A stretch of DNA of 59,807 nt, taken from Paenibacillus sp. J45TS6 (GTDB taxonomy: Bacteria; Bacillota; Bacilli; Paenibacillales; Paenibacillaceae). Where the stretch lies: contig NZ_BOSJ01000023.1 in the NCBI RefSeq assembly GCF_018403285.1, positions 1-59,807 of the forward strand, read 5' to 3'. A model generated the notes under the pieces. It searched no databases, was not told where the DNA came from, and worked only from the letters and a program-made list of their open reading frames with translations. Within the stretch, counting starts at the first letter, position 1. Every line of letters starts with the position of its first letter. Shown one piece after another: positions 42,907 to 50,449 of this stretch. The position numbers were made by a program, and so were the translations under genes.

Positions 42907-43839
42907 ATGAAGGAACAAGATGAAGCGATTAGAATGAACTTTGGTAAATATGAGATTCCGAGTGATCTAAAACGTCTAATGGAGCTGGATCATTGGCATG
43001 AAATAAAGGGGAATATGAAGGTTTTAGATTCAACAATTGGTTTAATGCTAGAAGTTGAAGGGTTTCGCTACTACTGTACTCCGTGTGATGTGGTTGTGTT
43101 TGGATCAAATGGCTGTGATGGAATTCATTACGGGTTTCTCACTGATTTCGGTACGGTAGACACTTTGGACGAGGCCCCCATTGTTTGCATCAGCCCCATG
43201 TCTTTTGGACATACGAATAAGCTCATCGCTCGTAATTTTCGTGACTTTCTTAGTATCCATTTGGATAACAGTGAATTATTTTATAACGATTTCGAGACTG
43301 AAGCTGCTTATCTGAAGCGAGTTGCTGAATGGAAGTGTGAAGAAGAAGAGAGTCCTTATGGTGATACACCGGAAGAGAAACAGTATGCAGAAGAAGTAAA
43401 AGAAATGCTGCGTACTACCTTTGAACTTCCTGTTATTGACCACCCTTATGAATATATACGTGCTATACAAGAAGAACGGAGAAAACAGGCTTGTATTCTA
43501 ACTAGGGAATCCCTCCATGTTGTTTTGCCTGATAAGTTCGGTACAGCGTCAGACGATGAGAAGCAATGGTTAGAACAGATCGAGAGTAGAGATGAATCTT
43601 CTGTTCAAGCATTTTTAGAGAAAGCCAGCCTTCCATCTGCCCTTGCGATTGCACGTGATGTAGGAGCTCAAGCGGATCATCCGTCACTGCTCATTGTAGA
43701 ACGTTTTTTGGATAATCATGGGTTTGATGATGAGGCTGTGCGATTAAGAGATCAGATGGAGCCGTTTAGGCCGATTGAGAAAGAAGAGTTGACAACGTTT
43801 GTTATCGTTGGGGGAGATCACATCATTGAAGAGGAATAA
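42907..43839 (+). CDS. Hypothetical protein, acidic, possible SUKH-like N-terminal part
   Basis: The 310-residue cytosolic protein is acidic. Residues 50-125 (GFRYYCTPCDVVVFG, GFLTDFGTVDTLDEAPIVCISPM, NKLIARNFRDFLSIHLD) resemble in pattern the SMI1/KNR4 (SUKH) group of immunity-type proteins, but this is weak. Residues 140-190 are a charged helical stretch and the end (LTTFVIVGGDHIIEEE) is unassigned. I do not recognise a full-length family. Its ribosome binding site lies in a hairpin, suggesting controlled translation. It is monocistronic with a strong terminator at 44022. Confidence 0.55.
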   Translation: MKEQDEAIRMNFGKYEIPSDLKRLMELDHWHEIKGNMKVLDSTIGLMLEVEGFRYYCTPCDVVVFGSNGCDGIHYGFLTDFGTVDTLDEAPIVCISPMSFGHTNKLIARNFRDFLSIHLDNSELFYNDFETEAAYLKRVAEWKCEEEESPYGDTPEEKQYAEEVKEMLRTTFELPVIDHPYEYIRAIQEERRKQACILTRESLHVVLPDKFGTASDDEKQWLEQIESRDESSVQAFLEKASLPSALAIARDVGAQADHPSLLIVERFLDNHGFDDEAVRLRDQMEPFRPIEKEELTTFVIVGGDHIIEEE

Positions 43840-43871
43840 ATATTACCTAAATAAGCATGGTTGCTAATGCA

Positions 43872-43916
43872 AATGAACCAAACAAACTAAACGATTCAAA
43901 CGAACCAAACGAACCA
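43872..43916. repeat. Degenerate 9-bp tandem repeat
   Basis: Five consecutive units AATGAACCA, AACAAACTA, AACGATTCA, AACGAACCA, AACGAACCA. They lie just after a stop codon, and the array is not coding. The last two units are identical. Confidence 0.8.
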
Positions 43917-43980
43917 AATGAGCGGATCACTTCTACGGGTCTGTCCATCTTGGAAAGCAATAGCTTATCTAAAAGGCGAT

Positions 43981-44021
43981 CGTGAATTACAGATAGTGAA
44001 TTACAGATCGTGAATTACGAG
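43981..44021. repeat. 14-bp tandem repeat, three units
   Basis: CGTGAATTACAGAT, AGTGAATTACAGAT and CGTGAATTACGAG follow without gap, immediately before a terminator. Confidence 0.9.
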
Positions 44022-44064
44022 AACAAGCAGGGGGTGTAATACTCGATTTGCTTGTTTTTTTTTA
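44022..44064 (+). terminator. Intrinsic terminator
   Basis: AACAAGCA (44022-44029) pairs with TGCTTGTT (44049-44056) and is followed by a long T-run. Confidence 0.88.
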
Positions 44065-44102
44065 TTTTTCTATATACAACCAACTATCCAATATATTACA
44101 AT

Positions 44103-44131
44103 ATAACCACTGGTTACTAACCTATGGTTAT
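44103..44131. promoter_or_regulatory. Candidate TetR operator (29-bp imperfect palindrome)
   Basis: ATAACCACTGGTTA and TAACCTATGGTTAT face each other across one base, five mismatches in all. The site ends four bases before the ribosome binding site of the TetR gene, so binding would block transcription of the TetR-MBL pair. Confidence 0.55.
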
Positions 44132-44153
44132 AAAAAGAGGAGGATTCATCTTC

Positions 44154-44795
44154 ATGGCAAGGAGTCAAGCCCAACGATCAGAGGAAACAAAACAGGCTAT
44201 TTTAGCGGCAGCAGCTACCTTGTTTTCAGAAAGAGGATATGATTCTGTAACGATGCGTGAAATCGCAAAAACGGCAGGATGTTCTCACACTACGATCTAT
44301 ATTTATTTTAATGACAAAGAAGCATTACTCCATGCGTTATCTTTACCACCACTTTCCGTACTGAAAGAAAGGATGCAGGATGTACTTGATGATCAACATA
44401 TTCTGCCGAAGGAACGAATCATTCAGTTGAGCACTCTGTTTATCGTTTTTTGCTTACAGCATCGGAACATGCATGCAATCTTTTTTGGTGCTAATGCAGA
44501 GCGGGTGGACCTTAAAGAGTCAGCAATCCCACTTACAGAACTTCGCAATCATCTTTTCCAAATGCTTGAGACAGCAATTCAGCAAAACTTCTCTTTACAC
44601 AAAGGGGACGAAAGAGTCCTCACCTTCACCCGGATTTACTATTATATGCTCCATGGAATCATCTCCACCTATGTGTACTCTAAAGAAAGTATGGAAGAAT
44701 TATATGAACGTCTAGAAGGGACATTTAACTTAGCGTTTGAGACGCTGCTGCTCGGATTTGATGAGAAAATAAGAGAAGGGAAGAGTGGATCATGA
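44154..44795 (+). CDS. TetR/AcrR family transcriptional regulator
   Basis: The 213-residue regulator has an N-terminal TetR domain (residues 10-57): ETKQAILAAAATLFSERGYD, VTMREIAKTAGCSHTTIYIYFNDKEALLHAL. The remaining part is an all-helical sensor. ATG 44154 is ten bases after AGAGGAGG; the earlier start at 44124 falls inside the operator. It overlaps the MBL gene by four bases (ATGA), so both are cotranscribed, and a palindrome upstream suggests autoregulation. The ligand is probably the substrate of the hydrolase. Confidence 0.88.
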   Translation: MARSQAQRSEETKQAILAAAATLFSERGYDSVTMREIAKTAGCSHTTIYIYFNDKEALLHALSLPPLSVLKERMQDVLDDQHILPKERIIQLSTLFIVFCLQHRNMHAIFFGANAERVDLKESAIPLTELRNHLFQMLETAIQQNFSLHKGDERVLTFTRIYYYMLHGIISTYVYSKESMEELYERLEGTFNLAFETLLLGFDEKIREGKSGS

Positions 44796-45505
44796 AGATT
44801 GAACAAATCTCAGATCATATTTGGACATTGAAAAGCTGGATGTTCTTTGAGTGCCGTGTATGGATTGTTGCCAATCAGGAGGGAAGTGGCGTTACCTTAG
44901 TGGATGCGGGTATAGGCAGGATGGCTAAAGACATACTCGCTTTTGTAAAGAAATTAGATAAAGGTCCTATACAGCAAATTCTTTTAACGCATGGTCATTC
45001 GGATCATGTAGGATCTGTCTTAAAAATAGTGGAGAGCACGAAGGCACCTGTATATGCACATCCAATAGAAATTCCTTACCTGGAAGGCGACTTGCCCTAC
45101 CCAAGAAGAAAAAAGGCAGAGCAGACTTTGCCTAAAGATGTAGTCCGTCCCTTTTATATAGAAGAAGATGGTCAGCTTCCTTCCTTTGGAGCGCTGCAAA
45201 CTTACTTAGCACCGGGTCATTCTCCAGGTCATGTTGTATATTTTCATGAACAGGATCAGGTCCTGCTTGCAGGTGATTTATTTACATCCAAAAAAGGGAA
45301 ACTAACACGACCGATGAAGATGTTTACGGGTGATATGCATGAAGCGGTCCAAAGCAGTCGTATCGTTGAAAAGCTAAAGCCGGTTAGATTAGAAGTATGT
45401 CACAGTGGTCCCGTCTTTGATCCTGCGAAACAGATTGCTTCCTATGTAGAGGAATGGTCTAGTCTTTATATGGATAATATTGTTCAAAGTAGGTTCTTGA
45501 CTTGA
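44792..45505 (+). CDS. MBL-fold metallo-hydrolase
   Basis: The 237-residue protein has the metallo-beta-lactamase motif LLTHGHSDHVGSV (HxHxDH, about residue 66), APGHSPGHVVYFHEQ (about 143), LLAGDLFTSKK and a final His in EVCHSGPVFD. It binds two metal ions and hydrolyses an ester, thioester or phosphodiester-type bond. Within the broad superfamily it resembles glyoxalase II/ quinolone-enzyme-like cytosolic hydrolases. The upstream TetR gene overlaps it, indicating a small inducible operon. Substrate unknown. Confidence 0.85.
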   Translation: MKIEQISDHIWTLKSWMFFECRVWIVANQEGSGVTLVDAGIGRMAKDILAFVKKLDKGPIQQILLTHGHSDHVGSVLKIVESTKAPVYAHPIEIPYLEGDLPYPRRKKAEQTLPKDVVRPFYIEEDGQLPSFGALQTYLAPGHSPGHVVYFHEQDQVLLAGDLFTSKKGKLTRPMKMFTGDMHEAVQSSRIVEKLKPVRLEVCHSGPVFDPAKQIASYVEEWSSLYMDNIVQSRFLT

Positions 45506-45554
45506 AAAAACATTCTAACACCTTGTTTGCCAAGAAGGAATAGGACATATAAAT

Positions 45555-45582
45555 GTTCGACTATATGAAAGGAAAAGTCGAA
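45555..45582. repeat. Palindrome related to the hairpin at 59168
   Basis: GTTCGACTATATGAAA continues into a short GGAAA spacer and then AGTCGAA. The arms TTCGACT/AGTCGAA and the TATGAAA segment between them recur at 59177-59200. It marks the point at which base composition becomes clearly more AT-rich. Confidence 0.5.
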
Positions 45583-45626
45583 TAAAAAAGGAATAATAGG
45601 TATAAAGTTAAAGATTTTTCTTGGGT

Positions 45627-45685
45627 TTGTGAAAAAATGTACTTAAGCTAAACGGGCAGGATAGTTTAAGTGTATTTCTTCACAA
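45627..45685. repeat. Imperfect 22-bp inverted repeat
   Basis: TTGTGAA...ACTTAA...AAAC (45627-45653) faces GTTTAAGT...TTCACAA (45664-45685). It lies directly upstream of the lnu promoter and could be a regulator site or a terminator of incoming transcription. Confidence 0.55.
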
Positions 45686-45689
45686 CAAC

Positions 45690-45718
45690 TTGTACTTTGA
45701 ACTATGAAGTGTTAATAT
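45690..45718 (+). promoter_or_regulatory. Sigma-A promoter of the lincosamide resistance gene
   Basis: TTGTAC (45690-45695), 17-bp spacer, TAATAT (45713-45718). The leader before the gene is about 255 nt. Confidence 0.7.
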
Positions 45719-45749
45719 ACTATTAATCGAAAGGAGAGATGGGTGGACA

Positions 45750-45761
45750 ATGAAGAACTAA
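45750..45761 (+). CDS. Leader peptide MKN (three codons)
   Basis: ATG AAG AAC TAA at 45750-45761 is preceded by AAAGGAGAG at 45730-45738. Very short leader ORFs of this type precede several ribosome-protection and lincosamide/streptogramin resistance genes, where drug-stalled ribosomes relieve termination. Here the stop and last codon overlap the left arm of the first leader hairpin. Spacing of 11 bases is a little long. An alternative ORF (ATG 45739, MGGQ) lies too close to the site. Confidence 0.55.
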   Translation: MKN

Positions 45762-45940
45762 TCTAATTTTTAACAATTGAAATAGTATATTTCAGTTTAA
45801 AAACTTAGGATTAGTTTGCCCATTTTTTCATATACTAAATAAATGTAAGACTGAATAGCTAAAAAGGCTACTTAGTTTTATTTGAGTATCGTAAAGAGTG
45901 ACATGACTAATCCTTCCAACATTATATGGGAGGATTTTTT
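45757..45940 (+). promoter_or_regulatory. Ribosome-mediated attenuator of lnu
   Basis: Three segments can pair in two ways. ACTAATC (45757-45763, end of the leader ORF) pairs with GATTAGT (45809-45815), and this hairpin has ATGGG/CCCAT outer arms and a following T6. Alternatively GGATTAGT (45808-45815) pairs perfectly with ACTAATCC (45906-45913), which disrupts the terminator AATCCTTCC/GGGAGGATT (45909-45936) followed by T6. A ribosome held on the leader ORF would hide the first segment and favour readthrough. Confidence 0.7.
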
Positions 45941-45981
45941 ATTATTCTCCCAGAATCAAAATAAAGAAAGAAGGAATCGAA

Positions 45982-46785
45982 TTGTTAAAACAAAAAGAAC
46001 TAATGGCAAGGGTTAAGGAACTTGTCCAGTCAGATGAACGAATATCTGCTTGTATGATGTATGGGTCTTTTACAAAAGGAGAGGGAGATCAATACTCTGA
46101 TATAGAATATTATGTTTTTCTGAAAGATGATACAATTTCCACCTTTGATTCAGCAAAATGGCTAAATGAAGTCGCTTCCTACCATTTACTCTATCAAAAT
46201 GAGTACGGTACGGAAGTAGTAATTTTTGAAAATCTAATACGTGGTGAATTTCATTTCCTTTCCGAAAGCGAAATGAATATTATTCCTTCATTCAAAGAAT
46301 CAGGCTACATTCCTGACACAAAAGCAATGTTTATTTATGATGAAACAGGACAATTAGAATTGTATTTATCAGGGTTGGAAGGTTCGGGACCAAATAGACT
46401 TACAGAAGAAAACGTAAATTTTTTATTGAATAATTTTTCCAACCTATGGTTAATGGGGATTAATGTTCTTAAAAGAGGGGAATATGCACGTTCACTGGAA
46501 ATTTTATCTCAATTACAAAAAAATATACTGCAACTCATTCGAATTGCGGAAGAAAATGCCGATAATTGGTTTAATATGACAAAGAATCTTGAAAAAGAAA
46601 TTAGTCCTGAAAACTATGAAAAGTTTAAAAAGACTACTGCCCGATTAAATGAATTAGAACTATATGAAGCCTATAAGAACTCTTTGCTTCTCGTTATGGA
46701 ATTTCGAAATCTTGTTGAAAAACAGTATCAGTTAACCGTTAGCAATGATTTTTTCGAAAAACTGTTACATTATATGAATGAATAG
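45982..46785 (+). CDS. lnu: Lincosamide nucleotidyltransferase, Lnu(B) type
   Basis: The 267-residue enzyme transfers AMP to a hydroxyl of lincomycin or clindamycin and so confers resistance. It starts MLKQKELMARVKEL and contains the nucleotidyltransferase motif MMYGSFTKGEGDQYSDIEYY (GSxxxGxxxxxSDxD type, about residues 24-43). EVVIFENLIRGEFHFLSE, YIPDTKAMFIYDETGQLE and NLWLMGINVLKRGEYARS follow, all as I remember them in Lnu(B), which has the same length. It is clearly diverged, so a new variant is likely. TTG 45982 follows AGAAGGA. Expression appears controlled by the leader attenuator. Confidence 0.87.
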   Translation: MLKQKELMARVKELVQSDERISACMMYGSFTKGEGDQYSDIEYYVFLKDDTISTFDSAKWLNEVASYHLLYQNEYGTEVVIFENLIRGEFHFLSESEMNIIPSFKESGYIPDTKAMFIYDETGQLELYLSGLEGSGPNRLTEENVNFLLNNFSNLWLMGINVLKRGEYARSLEILSQLQKNILQLIRIAEENADNWFNMTKNLEKEISPENYEKFKKTTARLNELELYEAYKNSLLLVMEFRNLVEKQYQLTVSNDFFEKLLHYMNE

Positions 46786-46796
46786 AAAAAAACTTA

Positions 46797-47213
46797 TTGT
46801 GCTATCGGGTGCTTAATACAAAAAGGAAGGTGAGTGAGAGAATAAAATTCAACTCTTTAATTCCAGAGTTTTCAGTTAAGTACATTGAGAAGTCGAAATG
46901 GTTTTATATAGATATACTTGGATTCCAAAGTACCAATGAAACCCCACAAGAAAAACAACTCATCATCCGAGATAATGGGATCGGAATTACACCACAAGAG
47001 CTACCAAGAATATTTAACCGAGGATTTACAGGTGAAACGGGGCGAACATACTCTAAATCAACAGGGATGGGCCTATATTTAGCACAACAATTATCCAATA
47101 AACTTGGTCACTATATTACTTGTACATCTGAAGTTAGTTCCTACACAGAATATATTATCCATTTTCCAAAAGATGATGATCCTTTTTTGTTTATGAATAA
47201 GGAAAAGCAATGA
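46797..47213 (+). pseudogene. Gene scar: VOC (bleomycin-resistance-like) start joined to histidine kinase end
   Basis: The 138-residue frame is a chimera. Residues 17-46 (IKFNSLIPEFSVKYIEKSKWFYIDILGF) are the start of a glyoxalase/bleomycin resistance (VOC) protein. From about residue 52 (EKQLIIRDNGIGITPQELPR, IFNRGFTGETGR, STGMGLYLAQQLSNKLGH) it is the G1/F/G2 end of a BceS-type HATPase. Both partners lack most of their sequence: no metal or drug site remains in the first, and no membrane part, His box or N box in the second. It is probably a deletion junction. A hairpin terminator overlaps its stop. Confidence 0.75.
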
Positions 47214-47237
47214 CTAATAATATCAGTCATTGCTTTA
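47204..47237. terminator. Bidirectional terminator
   Basis: AAAGCAATGACT (47204-47215) pairs with AGTCATTGCTTT (47225-47236), with T-rich flanks on both strands. It separates the scar from the convergent ABC genes. Confidence 0.85.
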
Positions 47238-47243
47238 TTTTTA

Positions 47244-48551
47244 TCACTTTTGTTGATTAACAATCTTATAGTAAAGATTGGTTGACGACACGTAAAACAA
47301 GAAATAGATAACAAAATAAATAATTAGTATTGCCCACATGATAGAAGTGAGCTGTGGGAAGTCTCTCACTTCCTCGAATATAGAGTAATTCATAATAAAC
47401 AAGCTATGCAGCATTCCCAGTATAAGTGGAGGCAAGAAGACAAAAAGCAGTTTCTTACGGATGACTTTTTTCATTTCAGTGTTACTAACACCAATTTTAC
47501 GCAGGATAGCATATTGTTTTTGTTCGTCTGTTGCTTCACGTAATTGTTTGAAATATATAATGCTTCCTAAAGCAAATACAGCGATGACGGCAAGAAAAGC
47601 TGCTGTAAACAGTAATAATGCTGAAGATTCAGCTTGAATAGCATAGCCGTCCGCAAAAGCTGAATAATAGATATCAGGTGATTGCGAAACAATCGCTTGT
47701 ATTTGTGCTGATAAAGCTGACGCATCTTTAGCATTTTCAATTTGGTATAGTTCATACATTTGGGTATTCTGACTATTTTGTATAGTGGCATACGCTTCAT
47801 CCGAGATAATGAATATAGCAAGATGAAGAAAAACATTGGTGTTACTCAAATTACTGGCAGGGCCAAGTAGTGCATAGTCTTTTCTTTCTATAAGGTGAAA
47901 AGTAGACTCATCTCCTACTTTTACTGTGAATTCTGATTGATCATCCTGTGTGAACTGTTTGGGTGTATCTATTTTTGAAAGAACAATAGCCTCTTGGCCA
48001 TGCAGGTTAACTTCCTGGTCATCACCGCGTAAGGCAACTATATCGTTAAATTGGGTCTCTGAAAATAAAAGGATATCTTCTGTGAGATAATCCGATTGTT
48101 CAAAGGCAACATCTCTGTTTGTAACGGGATTTACTAAGATCCCTTCAATCGTTTCATGAGTGATAACTGGGTGGTTTGATTCATGAATCAATGTTTCAAT
48201 TTGATGCTGAATATGTTCATCCTGAGATTCGAAAGCAATATCATTTGGGAAATTTTTAGTACTCCCATCGAGTTGAACAGCGTAATCAAATTCCTTTTTA
48301 CGTTGGTTCATAAAAAATGTATTAGCGTAGAGTATGAAAAAAATAATAAATAAAAACACCACAATGGATGCTGCTATAAGCCCTACCTGAAAATTTTCTT
48401 CATTTTCTAATGCAGCTAAAACATCCTCATTAAAGATTAAAGATGAAAAAGTATATTGAATAACTACTCCAATAATCATCGAAATAAGATAGATGGAGTA
48501 AATTCTAAAATTCCGTCTGACATTGCGCCACGATAAATCCAATAATTTCAT
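47244..48551 (-). CDS. Bce-type ABC permease with internal deletion
   Basis: At 435 residues this FtsX/BceB-family permease is about 200 short of the usual 640-660. Helices 1 and 2 are intact (FRIYSIYLISMIIGVVIQYT, GLIAASIVVFLFIIFFILYA) up to NQRKKEFD. Then, instead of the GxxxxxGM loop and helices 3-6, the sequence enters the extracellular domain (NDIAFESQDEHIQHQIETLI). It closes with three helices (ALLLFTAAFLAVIAVFALGS, LLFVFLPPLILGMLHSLFIM, SIMWAILIIYFVIYFLFYV). The frame is kept across the deletion. Bce systems detoxify cell-wall peptide antibiotics such as bacitracin; function of this version is doubtful. It overlaps the ATPase gene by four bases. Confidence 0.78.
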   Translation of the reverse strand: MKLLDLSWRNVRRNFRIYSIYLISMIIGVVIQYTFSSLIFNEDVLAALENEENFQVGLIAASIVVFLFIIFFILYANTFFMNQRKKEFDYAVQLDGSTKNFPNDIAFESQDEHIQHQIETLIHESNHPVITHETIEGILVNPVTNRDVAFEQSDYLTEDILLFSETQFNDIVALRGDDQEVNLHGQEAIVLSKIDTPKQFTQDDQSEFTVKVGDESTFHLIERKDYALLGPASNLSNTNVFLHLAIFIISDEAYATIQNSQNTQMYELYQIENAKDASALSAQIQAIVSQSPDIYYSAFADGYAIQAESSALLLFTAAFLAVIAVFALGSIIYFKQLREATDEQKQYAILRKIGVSNTEMKKVIRKKLLFVFLPPLILGMLHSLFIMNYSIFEEVRDFPQLTSIMWAILIIYFVIYFLFYVSSTNLYYKIVNQQK

Positions 48552-49294
48552 CTGCGATTTCCCCCTAGAGTGCTCTGAAAGGTGAGGATGCGATCAAAAA
48601 ATTCCTTTTGGGTTTGTTCTCCTTTGAACAGCTCATTTACAATCTTACCGTCTCGTAGAAAAATGACACGTTGGCAGTAACTTGCAGCATAGGGGTCATG
48701 TGTAATCATCATTATCGTTGTTTTAAATGTTTGATTAAGTGATTCAATTTGTTCCAGTAGCTGTGTTGCAGAGCGAGAGTCAAGTGCACCTGTAGGTTCA
48801 TCAGCAAAGACAATCGCTGGGTTAGTAATAATAGCACGTGCCGAAGCAGTACGCTGTTTCTGCCTGCCAGATATTTCAGATGGATAATGATTTAAGATCG
48901 ATTCAATGTTTAGCGGTTGAATGATATTGGATAGTCGTTTCTCCATTTCCTCAACATGTGTCTTTTGTAATGAGAGTGGCAAAAGAATATTTTCCTTTAC
49001 TGTCAACGTATCTAGTAGGTTATAGTCTTGAAAAATAAACCCCATCCGCTTTTGACGAAATTCACGTAATGATTTCTTTTTTACTTCCAATAGCGAGGTC
49101 CCTTCAATCCAAATGTTCCCGCCATTAAATGTGTCAATCGTGGATAATGTATTCATTAATGTTGTTTTTCCTGATCCAGATGGACCCATAATTGCGGTAA
49201 ACTCACCTTCTTCAACAGCTAAATCTATATTTTTTAAGACCTGAGTCTTTCCGTATGATTTAGATAAGTTTTTCGTTTGAATAATTGTATTCAT
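48548..49294 (-). CDS. Bce-type ABC transporter ATP-binding protein
   Basis: The 248-residue ATPase has Walker A IMGPSGSGKTTLMN (about residue 37), the Q-loop FIFQDYNLLDTLTV, a signature reading EISGRQKQRTASARAI (SGGQ changed to SGRQ, as is usual in BceA-like proteins: S-G-x-Q), Walker B AIVFADEPTGALDS and H-loop MMITHDPYAASYC. It belongs to the BceA/YxdL group partnered with the large permease encoded directly downstream. A TGACA-N4-TGTCA box upstream (49371) fits BceR-type regulation, yet no regulator gene is adjacent and the kinase is only a scar. Confidence 0.87.
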   Translation of the reverse strand: MNTIIQTKNLSKSYGKTQVLKNIDLAVEEGEFTAIMGPSGSGKTTLMNTLSTIDTFNGGNIWIEGTSLLEVKKKSLREFRQKRMGFIFQDYNLLDTLTVKENILLPLSLQKTHVEEMEKRLSNIIQPLNIESILNHYPSEISGRQKQRTASARAIITNPAIVFADEPTGALDSRSATQLLEQIESLNQTFKTTIMMITHDPYAASYCQRVIFLRDGKIVNELFKGEQTQKEFFDRILTFQSTLGGNRR

Positions 49295-49370
49295 TTGCTT
49301 AGTCCCCTTTCAATGTCAATACTATACCTCTGAATAGGATTACCAACCATCGATGTAATATAATGCAACA

Positions 49371-49384
49371 TGACAAATCTGTCA
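49371..49384. promoter_or_regulatory. BceR-type operator
   Basis: TGACA-AATC-TGTCA is a perfect inverted repeat matching the TNACA-N4-TGTNA core of BceR-like response regulators, about 77 bp upstream of the ATPase start. Confidence 0.55.
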
Positions 49385-49741
49385 CAAATAAAAAATTGCA
49401 TAGTAGAACTCTCGGTTGGAAGATTAGAATTACTAAAATAATCGTTATCTTATTAAAATATGTTATAACCATCATGAGAGGACTGTGGATATGATTTTAT
49501 TTTTACAACCATGATTTATATTATTATCTTTTATTGGTCACGACTGACTTTTTGGAGTTAATATAAATAACGAAGGGGGGTTATTGAAGTAACAGGTGCT
49601 TATCTTGAATAAAGGAGAGCACCATTTCGCTATAGGGGCAGTTTAGTTGATGAAGCTTACTGAAAATATTATTCCATTACTTTACTGTATGAGAATAATC
49701 AAATTAAGTATGCCTTGATTTCTTAATGCACATTATGCTAA
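49385..49741. other. Intergenic region without a recognisable gene
   Basis: About 360 bp of AT-rich sequence. It contains a GGTGCT/AGCACC inverted repeat at 49596-49624 and a plus-strand stretch at 49604-49650 that reads LNKGEHHFAIGAV, reminiscent of a protein C-terminus without its gene. It could be a decayed gene fragment. No promoter stands out. Confidence 0.35.
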
Positions 49742-49772
49742 CATAAAAACAAATGAAAAACTTGTTTTTATG
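49742..49772. promoter_or_regulatory. TetR operator: perfect 11-bp inverted repeat
   Basis: CATAAAAACAA (49742-49752) and TTGTTTTTATG (49762-49772) are exact reverse complements with nine bases between them. The repeat ends 25 bp before the TetR start, a typical autoregulatory position. Confidence 0.65.
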
Positions 49773-49797
49773 TTTTTATAAGAGAAGGTTTAGGACT

Positions 49798-50406
49798 ATG
49801 GCTAAATTCACACAATTAGAAAAAGAAAGGATTAAAAAAGAATTATTTGAAGTGGCATATCGTTTTTTCGTTGAAAAGGGTTTTAAGAGTACTTCCCTTG
49901 AGGATATAACTTCGTCTGTTGGCATTGCGAAGAGTACTTTTTATGTATTTTTCCAATCAAAAGAAATGCTATATATGGAGTTGTTATCACATGAGGGAGA
50001 GCAAATTGAAAATCAGGTTTGGCCAAAGGTTTTAGCTGCTGAGGATATACGTTCAGCTATAAAAATATACTTAGATGAGATGGCTTTGGAGCTAGAAAAT
50101 AAGATTTTAACTCAAAGGCTGATTTACGATCTCGAGGAGTACAAGCTTGTATCAAGAAAGCTAAATCCAGAGTATGTTGGATCAGAGAATCTTAGAAGTA
50201 TCACCCCTCTTATGGACTTTATCAGGTCACGTCAAGATTCTAAGGAGATTATCGACGAAGAACCAAGCGTAATTGCTGGCGTTTTAAGAGCAGCTTTATT
50301 AATAGGCTCACAAAAGGGAGATTTACTGGAATACAATTATGAAATGATTAGGGAGTTATTATTCGAAGCTGTTGCTGATCGAATTACTCGGTCTTATTTG
50401 GTCTAG
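49798..50406 (+). CDS. TetR/AcrR family transcriptional regulator of the macrolide operon
   Basis: The 202-residue regulator has a TetR DNA-binding domain (residues 8-55): KKELFEVAYRFFVEKGFK, STSLEDITSSVGIAKSTFYV, FFQSKEMLY, and a helical C-terminal sensor. ATG 49798 is preferred over 49753, which overlaps the operator. It is followed by an alpha/beta hydrolase and a macrolide phosphotransferase on the same strand with gaps of 43 and 11 bp. That makes it the natural repressor of the operon, probably released by a macrolide, as MphR(A) is, although it is not an obvious MphR homologue. Confidence 0.85.
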   Translation: MAKFTQLEKERIKKELFEVAYRFFVEKGFKSTSLEDITSSVGIAKSTFYVFFQSKEMLYMELLSHEGEQIENQVWPKVLAAEDIRSAIKIYLDEMALELENKILTQRLIYDLEEYKLVSRKLNPEYVGSENLRSITPLMDFIRSRQDSKEIIDEEPSVIAGVLRAALLIGSQKGDLLEYNYEMIRELLFEAVADRITRSYLV

Positions 50407-50449
50407 GTAAGTATTAATCAGATGAAAGTACTAAAAAAGGTGATAATTC

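Noticed and set aside
43872-44021. CRISPR array
   Set aside because: Repeats are 9 and 14 bp and directly tandem, with no spacers and no cas genes.
45739-45753. Leader ORF MGGQ (ATG 45739) for lnu attenuation
   Set aside because: Its ATG is only two bases from the end of AAGGAG, too close; the MKN frame at 45750 is better placed relative to the hairpin arm.
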